From Sphingomonas qomolangmaensis (GTDB taxonomy: Bacteria; Pseudomonadota; Alphaproteobacteria; Sphingomonadales; Sphingomonadaceae), in the NCBI RefSeq assembly GCF_024496245.1, contig NZ_CP101740.1, forward strand, positions 2,107,501 through 2,171,500: 64,000 bases of DNA. Direction: 5' to 3'. Below, one piece after another: positions 8,895 through 16,159 of this stretch; the first letter of the stretch is position 1; each line of letters starts with the position of its first letter. The translations under genes and the position numbers were made by a program. The notes below the pieces were generated by a model that made no database searches, was not told where the DNA came from, and worked only from the letters and a program-made list of their open reading frames with translations.

Positions 8895-9761
8895 TCAATT
8901 ACCCTGGCCCTGAAATTGGTTCAGATAGTCGTTGGTGCGTGGCGACAGGATGATCGAGGTGCCACCGCGCTTTTCGTCGCCGTCGGCACCGAAGCTGTAG
9001 CGATAGGACTGCATCGCGCGATAGAAATCATAGAATTGCGCGTCCTTGTTGAAGCTTTCGGCATAGACGCGGGCCGCCTGTGCATCGGCGTCGGCGCGGA
9101 TGATCTGCGCCTGGCGCATTCCCTGCGCCTCGATCGTCAGGGCTTCCTGGCGGCGTGCGGTGCCCATCCGGCGCAGCGCCGATTCGAGCGGGGTGCCGGT
9201 GGGCAGATCGGCATGGCGGATGCGGACGTCGACGATCTCGACGCCATACTGCCGCGCGACCCGGTCGAGCCCCGCCTGGATATTGTCCATCACCTGGCCG
9301 CGCTCGGGGCTGAGCAGGGCCGCGAACTCGCGCTTGCCGAGCTCGTTGCGCAGCGCCGAGCCGAGGATCGGGCGGAGCTGGTCGGCAACGCGCGCTTCGG
9401 AGCCTGCGGTGACGACCATCTGCAGCGGATTGACGACTCGGAAGCGGGCAAAGGCATCGACCTGCAGCCGCAGCTGGTCGGTCGAAAGCACCGGCTGGTT
9501 GTCGAGCTCGATGTCGAGCACGCGCTTGTCGACCCAAACGACGCGGTCGATGAACGGGATCTTCGCGATCAACCCCGCGCCGGTGTTGCCGAACGCCTGG
9601 TTGGGACGCCAGGCGTTGACCGTGCCGATCGGCTGCTGGAAGCGCAGGATCACCGCCTGCTTGGTTTCGGGGACCACCACCAGCGTGTTCGCCAGCAGCA
9701 CGACCAGCGCGAGCAACAGGATGCCGATCGCCATCGGATTGCGAAAGAGGCTGGCGTTCAC
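8895..9761 (-). CDS. hflC: Protease modulator HflC
   Basis: 288 residues with one N-terminal membrane anchor ('AIGILLLALVVLLANTLVVV', residues about 12-31) followed by an SPFH/band-7 domain ('TKQAVILRFQQPIGTVNAWR', 'VDKRVLDIELDNQPVLSTDQ'). HflC pairs with HflK in a large periplasm-facing assembly that surrounds and modulates the membrane protease FtsH. It starts with GTG and overlaps the stop of hflK by four bases (GTGA), so the two are translationally coupled. htrA follows on the same strand. Confidence 0.95.
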   Translation of the reverse strand: MNASLFRNPMAIGILLLALVVLLANTLVVVPETKQAVILRFQQPIGTVNAWRPNQAFGNTGAGLIAKIPFIDRVVWVDKRVLDIELDNQPVLSTDQLRLQVDAFARFRVVNPLQMVVTAGSEARVADQLRPILGSALRNELGKREFAALLSPERGQVMDNIQAGLDRVARQYGVEIVDVRIRHADLPTGTPLESALRRMGTARRQEALTIEAQGMRQAQIIRADADAQAARVYAESFNKDAQFYDFYRAMQSYRYSFGADGDEKRGGTSIILSPRTNDYLNQFQGQGN

Positions 9762-10909
9762 GGCTGGGTTCCCTGGGTTGCGGCGGCTGGCGCGTCGGGG
9801 GCCTGCGGCACGACTTGCGCGGTCGGCGTCCGCCGTCCGGCGGCGTCGGGCAGCGGCAGATATGGGGTGACGCCCGGCGCTTCGACGATCGTCTTGTTCG
9901 AATTGGCGAGCACCGCTTCCATCGTCTCGTAATAGAGACGGCGGCGGGTCACTTCGGGCGCCTGGCGATATTGCTCGTAGATCTTGTCGAAGCTGGCAGC
10001 TTCACCCTGCGCGCGCGCCAGGATCTGCTGCGCATAGGCGCGTGCCTGGTTGATGTCGGCCTGCGCCTTTTGCTGCGCGGCGCTCACCGCCTTGAAGTCC
10101 TCGTCGACCGCCTGCGGCGCAACCGCCTGCTTGATCGCCACGCCCTGGACACGGATTCCCGAGCCATATTGGTCGAGGATCGTCTGCATCCGGATCGCGA
10201 CTTCGGCCTCGATCGAGGTCCGCCCAGCGCCGATCGCCTGGTCGAGCGTGGTGCCGGCCACCGCTTCGCGCATCGCGCTTTCGGCGACCGCGCGCACGGT
10301 ATCGCGCGGGCTGGCTAGTTCGAAGACGAAATCCTCGGCATTCTTGACGTCCCAGCGCACCGAATAGGCCAGGTCGATGATGTTCTGGTCACCGGTCAGC
10401 ACCAGATTCTCGGTGCTCGCCTGCGGGAAGTCGTCGGTACGGATTTCCTGCACGTCCACCTTCTGCACAGTGGCGAAGGGGGCGGGCAGCGTCAGGTTGA
10501 TGCCGGGGGACAAGGTAGTCGAATAGCGACCGAACAGCGAGACGACGCCGCGTTCCTGCGGGCCGATCGGATGGATCGAGGTGAAGGCGATCCAGAGCAG
10601 CACCAGCAGCCCGAGCCCGAGGAACCAGATCGAGCGCCCGCCGGGTACCTGGAAATTGCCGCCGCCGAAGCCGCCGCCGCCTCCCCCGCCGCCACGCTTG
10701 GCGCGTTTGAGGAACTCGTCGAGCGAGGTCGCGGTGCCGGGCTTGGCGCGCCGCCCCTCGGGCGGGAACGCCCAGGGGTTGCGCGGGCCGCCGCTGTCGC
10801 CGCCGCCTCCCGATCCGTTACCACCCGCTCCGCCGCCGCCCCAGGGGCCTTTCGGATTGTCGTTACGAAGCACGCCAGCGCGTGCGATCCACCCGTTTAG
10901 GTTCCACAT
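9758..10909 (-). CDS. hflK: FtsH protease activity modulator HflK
   Basis: 383 residues from the ATG at 10909 ('MWNLNGWIARAGVLRNDNPK'); an upstream ATG at 10981 would add 24 residues that no HflK has. The N-terminal 70 residues are cytoplasmic, Gly/Pro rich ('GPWGGGGAGGNGSGGGGDSG' and a run of eight Gly near residue 70). A membrane anchor follows ('IWFLGLGLLVLLWIAF'), then the SPFH domain ('PQERGVVSLFGRYSTTLSPG') and a C-terminal coiled coil with 'RAYAQQILARAQGEAASFDK'. It forms the FtsH-regulating complex with HflC. Divergent from the Mrp gene with only 70 nt between them. Confidence 0.95.
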   Translation of the reverse strand: MWNLNGWIARAGVLRNDNPKGPWGGGGAGGNGSGGGGDSGGPRNPWAFPPEGRRAKPGTATSLDEFLKRAKRGGGGGGGGFGGGNFQVPGGRSIWFLGLGLLVLLWIAFTSIHPIGPQERGVVSLFGRYSTTLSPGINLTLPAPFATVQKVDVQEIRTDDFPQASTENLVLTGDQNIIDLAYSVRWDVKNAEDFVFELASPRDTVRAVAESAMREAVAGTTLDQAIGAGRTSIEAEVAIRMQTILDQYGSGIRVQGVAIKQAVAPQAVDEDFKAVSAAQQKAQADINQARAYAQQILARAQGEAASFDKIYEQYRQAPEVTRRRLYYETMEAVLANSNKTIVEAPGVTPYLPLPDAAGRRTPTAQVVPQAPDAPAAATQGTQP

Positions 10910-10979
10910 GCAATCTTTATAAGGCGGCGCGCGGCGAATTACAGTGCCGTGTGCCGTTTGTAGGTATAGATCGCGCGGC

Positions 10980-11939
10980 ATGACTCTTCAGGCCGCCATC
11001 GAAGCCCTTCTCGCCCCGCTCGCTGCGGGCCGCGCCACCGTCCGCACCGACGGGCCGCGCGCCAATGTGATCCTAGACGTCAGCGGGCTGTCGACCAGCG
11101 CGCGCGACGCGCTTGCCGCCGAGGTCGAAGCCGCGACGGCTTCGGTGCCGGGGGTCGACGCGGTGCGGATCGCGCAGACCAGCCAGCGCACCCGCCGCCG
11201 GCTGATCGCGGTCGCCAGCGGCAAGGGCGGCGTCGGCAAATCGACCATCTCGACCAATCTGGCGATCGCGCTGGCGGCGCGCGGCCGGTCGGTGGGGATG
11301 ATCGACGCCGATATCTATGGCCCGTCGCAGCCGACCTTGCTTGGCGTCGTGGGCACCAAGCCCCAAGCGCGCGACAACAAGCTGGTGCCGGTGCCCACCG
11401 CTTATGGCGTGCCCGTGCTGTCGGTCGGGCAGCTGGTCGCTCCTGAAAAGGCGCTCGCCTGGCGCGGGCCGATGGCGACCAACGCGCTGACCCAGCTCGT
11501 CGATGGCGCGTGGGAGACCGATCTTCTGGTGGTCGACATGCCGCCGGGCACCGGCGACGTGCAATTGACGATGATCCAGAAGCACAAGCCCGAGGGGGTG
11601 GTGATCGTATCGACCCCGCAGGATCTGGCGCTGATCGACGCGCGGCGCGCGATCGACCTGTTCGGCCAGACCGGGGTGCCGGTGATCGGCATCGTCGAGA
11701 ATATGGCAGGCTATGCCTGCCCGCACTGCGGCGAGGTTTCGGACCCGTTCGGGTCGGGCGGCGCCGAGGCGGCGGCAGCGGCGCTCGGCGTGCCGTTCCT
11801 CGGGCGAATCCCGCTGGCGATCGCGATCCGCAGCGCATCGGACGCTGGCGAGCCGCCGGCGGCGGGGAACGGCCCCGAGGGCGCCGCGTTCCATGAGCTT
11901 GCCGCGCGCGTCGATGCGTGGCTCGACCGAAAGGACTAA
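10980..11939 (+). CDS. Mrp/NBP35-type P-loop iron-sulfur cluster carrier (ApbC family)
   Basis: 319 residues from the ATG at 10980. Residues 1-70 are a short MIP18/DUF59-type domain, then the deviant Walker A 'SGKGGVGKST' (about 80-89) and 'DADIYGPSQPTLLG'. A 'CPHC' pair near residue 245 is the conserved cysteine pair that holds a bridging [4Fe-4S] cluster at the dimer interface. The family carries and inserts Fe-S clusters in the cytoplasm. The CoA-binding protein gene begins 3 nt after the stop, so the two are probably cotranscribed. Confidence 0.92.
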   Translation: MTLQAAIEALLAPLAAGRATVRTDGPRANVILDVSGLSTSARDALAAEVEAATASVPGVDAVRIAQTSQRTRRRLIAVASGKGGVGKSTISTNLAIALAARGRSVGMIDADIYGPSQPTLLGVVGTKPQARDNKLVPVPTAYGVPVLSVGQLVAPEKALAWRGPMATNALTQLVDGAWETDLLVVDMPPGTGDVQLTMIQKHKPEGVVIVSTPQDLALIDARRAIDLFGQTGVPVIGIVENMAGYACPHCGEVSDPFGSGGAEAAAAALGVPFLGRIPLAIAIRSASDAGEPPAAGNGPEGAAFHELAARVDAWLDRKD

Positions 11940-11942
11940 GCG

Positions 11943-12371
11943 ATGCCGCTGAACCGCGACGAGGATATCAAGGCGCTGCTGGAAAGCGCGCGCACCATCG
12001 CGCTGGTCGGCGCATCGGACCGCCCCGATCGCGCGTCGAACCAGGTGATGGCGGCGCTCCAGCGCCACGGCTATCGTGTCATCCCGGTCAATCCGCAGAT
12101 CACCGGGGAACATATCCATGGCGAGTTCGTGTTCCGCGAGCTGGGCCAACTGGGCGACCCGATCGATATCGTCGATATCTTCCGCAAGTCTGCCGATGCC
12201 GGCGGCGTGGTCGACGAGGCGATCGCGATCGGCGCGAAGGCGGTGTGGATGCAGCTCGGGGTGGTCGACGATGCCGCAGCGGCGCGCGCCGAGGCCGCGG
12301 GGCTGCAGGTGGTGATGGACCGCTGCCCCAAGATCGAGATTGCGCGGTTGGGGGTTAGCCCGGTCGGTTAA
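11943..12371 (+). CDS. CoA-binding domain protein (YccU family)
   Basis: 142 residues forming a single Rossmann CoA-binding domain ('IALVGASDRPDRASNQVMAA', 'GYRVIPVNPQITGEHIHGE', 'DIVDIFRKSADAGGVVDEAI', 'VWMQLGVVDDAAAARAEAAG'). These stand-alone domains resemble the CoA-binding part of succinyl-CoA synthetase but have no known reaction. It starts three bases after the mrp stop codon. A large inverted repeat follows (12396-12486) and separates it from the convergent dapD. Confidence 0.88.
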   Translation: MPLNRDEDIKALLESARTIALVGASDRPDRASNQVMAALQRHGYRVIPVNPQITGEHIHGEFVFRELGQLGDPIDIVDIFRKSADAGGVVDEAIAIGAKAVWMQLGVVDDAAAARAEAAGLQVVMDRCPKIEIARLGVSPVG

Positions 12372-12395
12372 ACCTCCGTTCGCCCTCCCCTACCA

Positions 12396-12486
12396 CCGTT
12401 AGCCCTGAGCCTGTCGAAGGGCCGTCCTTTCTAAACACGGTCAGCGCAAGAAGGACGGTGCTTCGACAAGCTCAGCACGAACGGGG
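12396..12486. repeat. Inverted repeat, family C (GAGCYTGTCGAAG type)
   Basis: The left arm 12396-12430 contains 'CTGAGCCTGTCGAAGGGCCG' followed by TCCTTT. The right arm 12448-12486 contains 'AAGGACGGTGCTTCGACAAG' followed by CTCAGCACGAACGGGG, which is its imperfect reverse complement. The loop is about 17 nt. It fills the gap between two convergent genes and could act as a bidirectional terminator. The element resembles dispersed intergenic repeats common in alphaproteobacterial genomes. Confidence 0.8.
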
Positions 12487-12522
12487 ATGGGGAAGCCCCC
12501 GCCCCCGTAGTCACATCATAAG

Positions 12523-13332
12523 CTAGTCGCGCAGCAGTTCGTTGATGCTGGTCTTGCTCCGCGTCCGCTCGTCGACCTGCTTGATGATCACCGCGCAATA
12601 TAGCGCCGGCTTGCCCTCGCCGCCGCCGATCGTGCCCGGCACCACCACCGCATAGGGCGGGACTTCGCCGGTGCGGACTTCGCCGGTCGCGCGGTCGATG
12701 ATCTTGGTCGATGCACCCAGATACACCCCCATCGACAGCACCGCGCCCTCGCGGACGATCACGCCCTCGGCGACTTCGGCACGCGCACCGATGAACGCGC
12801 CGTCCTCGATCACCACCGGGTTCGCCTGCAGCGGTTCGAGCACGCCGCCGATCCCCGCGCCACCCGACAGATGCACGTTGCGGCCGATCTGCGCGCAGCT
12901 TCCCACCGTCGCCCAGGTATCGACCATCGTGCCTTCGCCGACATAGGCGCCGATGTTGATGAAGCTCGGCATCAGCACCGCGCCCTTGCCGATGAACGCG
13001 CCCTGCCGCACCACGCTGCCGGGCACCGCGCGAAAGCCCGCGGCGCGGAAGCGCGCGTCGTCCCAAGTGGCGAATTTCGACGGCACCTTGTCGAACCCAC
13101 CCGTCATCACCGCATTGTCGTTGAGCCGGAACGACAGCAGCACCGCCTTCTTAAGCCACTGGTTCACCTGCCAGCCGCCCGCGCCATCGGGCTCGGCGAC
13201 GCGTGCCTCGCCCGAATCGAGCAGCGCCAGCGCCTGATCGACCGCGTTGCGGACTTCGCCGGTGGTGGCGGTGGAGATGCTCGTGCGGTCATCCCACGCC
13301 GTGTCGATGATCGTGCTCAGCTGGTCGCGCAT
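12523..13332 (-). CDS. dapD: 2,3,4,5-tetrahydropyridine-2,6-dicarboxylate N-succinyltransferase
   Basis: 269 residues. DapD transfers a succinyl group from succinyl-CoA to tetrahydrodipicolinate in the succinylase branch of lysine/diaminopimelate synthesis. The N-terminal helical part ('[18 protein letters not shown]') is followed by left-handed beta-helix hexapeptide repeats ('[20 protein letters not shown]', '[20 protein letters not shown]', '[20 protein letters not shown]'). The start ATG at 13332 has a strong site GGAGGAACACCC. It overlaps the 3' end of the HAD nucleotidase gene by 16 nt, implying one transcript. Confidence 0.96.
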   Translation of the reverse strand: MRDQLSTIIDTAWDDRTSISTATTGEVRNAVDQALALLDSGEARVAEPDGAGGWQVNQWLKKAVLLSFRLNDNAVMTGGFDKVPSKFATWDDARFRAAGFRAVPGSVVRQGAFIGKGAVLMPSFINIGAYVGEGTMVDTWATVGSCAQIGRNVHLSGGAGIGGVLEPLQANPVVIEDGAFIGARAEVAEGVIVREGAVLSMGVYLGASTKIIDRATGEVRTGEVPPYAVVVPGTIGGGEGKPALYCAVIIKQVDERTRSKTSINELLRD

Positions 13333-13997
13333 GGGTGTTCCTCCAGAATGTCGTGCAGCCACGCGCGCAGATCGGGCGTGGTGAAATCGATGTAATCGCG
13401 GGTTCCGCAGCCATGCTGTTCGGAGCCGTTGTCGATCCAAAGCGTGCGCATGCCGATCGCCTTGGCCGGCGCAAGGTTGCGCGCCATGTCTTCGGCGAAC
13501 AACGCGGTCTCGGGGTCGATCCCGAAGGCGTCGCACAGCCCGGCATAGGCGGCGGCGTGCGGCTTGGGCAAATAGCCCATGCCATGGATGTCGTGGATGC
13601 CCTCGAAGCTGTCGGCCATGCCGATCGCGTCGAGCACGCGGCGCGCATAGGGCGCATCACCGTTGGTGAAGACCAGCTTGCGCCCCGGCAGCCGATCGAT
13701 CGCCGCGACGAGCGCTTGGTCGGCGGCGAGCACGCTCATATCGACGTCGTGGACGTAATCGAGGAAATGATGCGGATCGATATCGCGGTCGGCGAGCAGC
13801 CCCGACAGCGTCGTGCCGTGCGCGTGGAAATGCCGCTTCTGGATCTCGAGCGCGGTGTCGCGATCGCAGCCGTCGATGTCGCAGATATATTGCGTCATCC
13901 GCGCGTCGATCTGCGCGAACAGCCCCGCGCTTGCCGGGTACAGCGTGTTATCGAGATCGAAGACCCAGGTGCGGACGTGCGACAGCGAAGCGAGCAT
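13317..13997 (-). CDS. HAD-family pyrimidine 5'-nucleotidase-like phosphatase
   Basis: 226 residues from the ATG at 13997. HAD motif I is '[17 protein letters not shown]' with the nucleophile Asp and the acid/base Asp. Motif II is '[16 protein letters not shown]', the lysine is in '[11 protein letters not shown]', and motif III is '[19 protein letters not shown]'. It belongs to the SDT1/PhoN-like 5'-nucleotidase subgroup ('NTLYP' signature). The physiological substrate is not certain. Coupling to dapD is a conserved arrangement in alphaproteobacteria, although the functional reason is unknown to me. An upstream ATG (14063) is possible but adds 22 atypical residues. Confidence 0.88.
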   Translation of the reverse strand: MLASLSHVRTWVFDLDNTLYPASAGLFAQIDARMTQYICDIDGCDRDTALEIQKRHFHAHGTTLSGLLADRDIDPHHFLDYVHDVDMSVLAADQALVAAIDRLPGRKLVFTNGDAPYARRVLDAIGMADSFEGIHDIHGMGYLPKPHAAAYAGLCDAFGIDPETALFAEDMARNLAPAKAIGMRTLWIDNGSEQHGCGTRDYIDFTTPDLRAWLHDILEEHPCATS

Positions 13998-14070
13998 GGC
14001 GGGCGTGTAGGATGGATTCGGAGGGAGTTCAAATGCGGTTTGGGGATGGCGCGTGTGCGTCATTTCTTCC

Positions 14071-14166
14071 CGTCACCCCGGCCTTGGGCCGGGGTCTACC
14101 GCGCCGTCTCCGCAACCTGCGTGGCGCGTGCGGAACGGTGGGCCCCGGCCCAAGGCCGGGGTGACG
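14071..14166. repeat. Inverted repeat, family A (GTCACCCCGG..CCGGGGT)
   Basis: Left arm 14071-14097 'CGTCACCCCGGCCTTGGGCC' followed by GGGGTCT; right arm 14138-14166 'GGGCCCCGGCCCAAGGCCGG' followed by GGTGACGAA. The arms are near-perfect reverse complements around a 40-nt loop that is itself partly symmetric. It has the same layout as the elements at 41389-41483 and 61953-62043. It lies between the divergent HAD and LLM genes. Confidence 0.85.
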
Positions 14167-14240
14167 AAAGGCGAAAAGGTATCGCCGCCAAAAGAACCGC
14201 TTGGTAGCGCACCGCGCCGCCCGCCCCCATCTCCTGAATC

Positions 14241-15239
14241 ATGACCCAGTATTCGATCCACGATCTCGTCCCCGTCCGCGAGGGCGGCACCGTCGCCACC
14301 GCGCTCGCCGATACCGCCGCCTATGCCCGCCAGGCCGAAGCGCATGGCTATTCGCGCTACTGGATCGCCGAGCATCACGGCATGCCGGGCATCGCCGGCG
14401 GCGCGACCTCGGTCGTCATCGGCCATGTCGCCGCCGCGACCAGCCGCATCCGCGTCGGCGCGGGCGGCATCATGCTACCCAATCATGCGCCGTTGGTGGT
14501 GGCCGAACAGTTCGGCACGCTCGATGCGCTGTTTCCGGGGCGGATCGATCTGGGGCTGGGCCGCGCGCCGGGGTCCGACCAACGCACCGCGCGCGCGCTG
14601 CGGCGGTCGCTTGAAAGCGATCCCAACGGCTTCCCCAACGATGTGATGGAGCTGCAAAGCTATTTCGCCGATGACGGCCAGACGGGCATCCGTGCGGTGC
14701 CCGGCGCGGGGGCCGATGTGGCGATCTGGATCCTGGGGTCGAGCCTGTTCGGCGCGCAGCTCGCAGCGATGCTCGGGCTTCCCTATGCCTTTGCCTCGCA
14801 CTTCGCCCCCGATGCGCTCGACCAGGCGATCGCGATCTACCGCCGCGACTTCCGGCCCTCGGCGGCGCTCGAGCGGCCGCATGTGATGGCGGGGTTCAAC
14901 GTGTTCGCCGCCGATACCGACGAAGAGGCGCGCTATCTGGCAAGCTCGATGGAGCAATCCTTCGTCGCGCTGCGCACCGGCAATCCGGGCAAGATGCAGC
15001 CGCCGGTCCGCGATTATCGCGCGAGCCTGGGGCCCCAGGGGGCGGCGATGCTCGAGCAGGTGCTGTCGTGCTCGGCGATCGGCTCGCCGGCGACGGTTCG
15101 GCGCGAGATCGCGGCATTCGTCGAACGCACCGGCGTGGATGAGCTGATGATCGCGGGGGCGACCTATGATCCCGAAGCCCGGCTGCGCAGCATCGCGCTG
15201 ACGGCGGAGGCGATGCAGGAACTAAAGCTGGCAGCTTGA
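14241..15239 (+). CDS. LLM-class flavin-dependent oxidoreductase (MsnO8-like)
   Basis: 332 residues with a luciferase-like TIM barrel. Family-typical pieces are '[20 protein letters not shown]', '[20 protein letters not shown]', '[17 protein letters not shown]' and the C-terminal '[20 protein letters not shown]'. These enzymes use reduced FMN supplied by a separate reductase to oxidise small organic substrates; the substrate here is unknown. No clear Shine-Dalgarno precedes the ATG. It appears monocistronic, bounded by inverted repeats on both sides. Confidence 0.9.
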   Translation: MTQYSIHDLVPVREGGTVATALADTAAYARQAEAHGYSRYWIAEHHGMPGIAGGATSVVIGHVAAATSRIRVGAGGIMLPNHAPLVVAEQFGTLDALFPGRIDLGLGRAPGSDQRTARALRRSLESDPNGFPNDVMELQSYFADDGQTGIRAVPGAGADVAIWILGSSLFGAQLAAMLGLPYAFASHFAPDALDQAIAIYRRDFRPSAALERPHVMAGFNVFAADTDEEARYLASSMEQSFVALRTGNPGKMQPPVRDYRASLGPQGAAMLEQVLSCSAIGSPATVRREIAAFVERTGVDELMIAGATYDPEARLRSIALTAEAMQELKLAA

Positions 15240-15247
15240 AGCCCCAA

Positions 15248-15443
15248 ACCTTCTCCCGCTGGCGGGAGAAGGATACCGAAGCTTGGTCGCGAAGCGGCCT
15301 AGCGGAGGTTTGGATGAGGGTGGTGCGGCGCTCTCGCGCCGCGCGGTCGCGAGTGCGACCGCATCACCCTCACCCAGCTACGACTAGGTCCGCGTGAAGA
15401 ACGCGAACCAAGTCTTCGCAGCTCTCTCCCGCCAGCGGGAGAG
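15248..15443. repeat. Long nested inverted repeat, family E (CTCCCGCTGGCGGGAG)
   Basis: The left end 15250-15273 is a hairpin, 'CCTTCTCCCGCTGGCGGGAG' plus AAGG. The right end 15421-15443 is its counterpart 'CTCTCTCCCGCCAGCGGGAG' plus AG. Between them 'TGGATGAGGGTGGTGCGG' (15311-15328) is mirrored by 'CCGCATCACCCTCACCCA' (15359-15376). The whole gap between the convergent LLM and M15-like genes is therefore one symmetric structure of about 195 nt. Confidence 0.85.
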
Positions 15444-15448
15444 CGACG

Positions 15449-16123
15449 TCAGGGCAAAATCCCCGCCCACTCGCTCTCGTGGCTACCCTCGTGGTTCGCC
15501 ATCCCCGGCTTCGTCAGATAACCCCGCGCATCGGGGACGTGGCTGAAGATCATCCGCGACGGCAGCTCGTGCCACGACAGGTTCATCGCCCAGCGCACCG
15601 GAAACACCTCGATCATCGCATAGGGCAGATGGTCGTGGACCCACCACGCCAGCCGCTTCCAGTCGCCGGGCTGGTCGAAGCGGTTGGCGAAGCTCGGCAC
15701 GACGATGCACGCGGTCGCGCCCATCCGCCCGGCGCTGTCGCGCATATCCCAGATGTGCCGCGCAGCGTTTCGTTCGTTCGACGCGCAATTATAGCCCTTG
15801 GCGTTGCCCAGCGCATTCACCTCGGCCGAGCGATAGGCCGAACGGATCGCGATCCGGCCGAACGCGTCCTGCAGCGGCTCGAGCAGTTCCTCGCACAGCC
15901 GCTTCCCCGCTTCGATCGCCAGGTCGGGATTGTCGGGAATGTTCGACAGCCCGTGGATCGCGGCGATGTCCGAATAGAGGAAATCGCGCAGGTAGAAGCT
16001 GGGCGACAATTGCACCCGCCCCAATTCGGTCAGCTGCGCGACCGTCATCGGTTTCTTCAACGTCACTCTCCCGCTCGTCGTCGGACGAAAGGAGCCGTGT
16101 AGCGCCAGATGGTTAACGATCAA
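15449..16123 (-). CDS. Divergent peptidase-M15-like protein
   Basis: Up to 224 residues. The segment 'LSPSFYLRDFLYSDIAAIHG' ... 'LEPLQDAFGRIAIRSAYRSA' (residues about 39-100) matches the opening of M15-type DD/LD-carboxypeptidase domains, including the SxYRS signature. Downstream the usual SxHxxGxAxD is replaced by 'ARHIWDMRDSAGRMGATACI' (H123, D126/D129) and the last ligand region by 'NLSWHELPSRMIFSH' (H185). Zinc binding is therefore possible but not certain. No signal peptide is seen, so a lysin-like or remodelled enzyme is possible. The start is uncertain (16123 or an ATG at 16048). Confidence 0.6.
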   Translation of the reverse strand: MIVNHLALHGSFRPTTSGRVTLKKPMTVAQLTELGRVQLSPSFYLRDFLYSDIAAIHGLSNIPDNPDLAIEAGKRLCEELLEPLQDAFGRIAIRSAYRSAEVNALGNAKGYNCASNERNAARHIWDMRDSAGRMGATACIVVPSFANRFDQPGDWKRLAWWVHDHLPYAMIEVFPVRWAMNLSWHELPSRMIFSHVPDARGYLTKPGMANHEGSHESEWAGILP

Positions 16124-16149
16124 ACTCCCCTCCCTGGAAGGAGGGGAGT
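16124..16149. terminator. Hairpin downstream of acnA
   Basis: ACTCCCCTCC (16124-16133) and GGAGGGGAGT (16140-16149) form a perfect 10-bp stem with a six-base loop just beyond the acnA stop on the minus strand. No long T run follows, so termination is an inference. The sequence is the core of repeat family D seen elsewhere in the window. Confidence 0.5.
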
Positions 16150-16159
16150 CGAAATTGGC

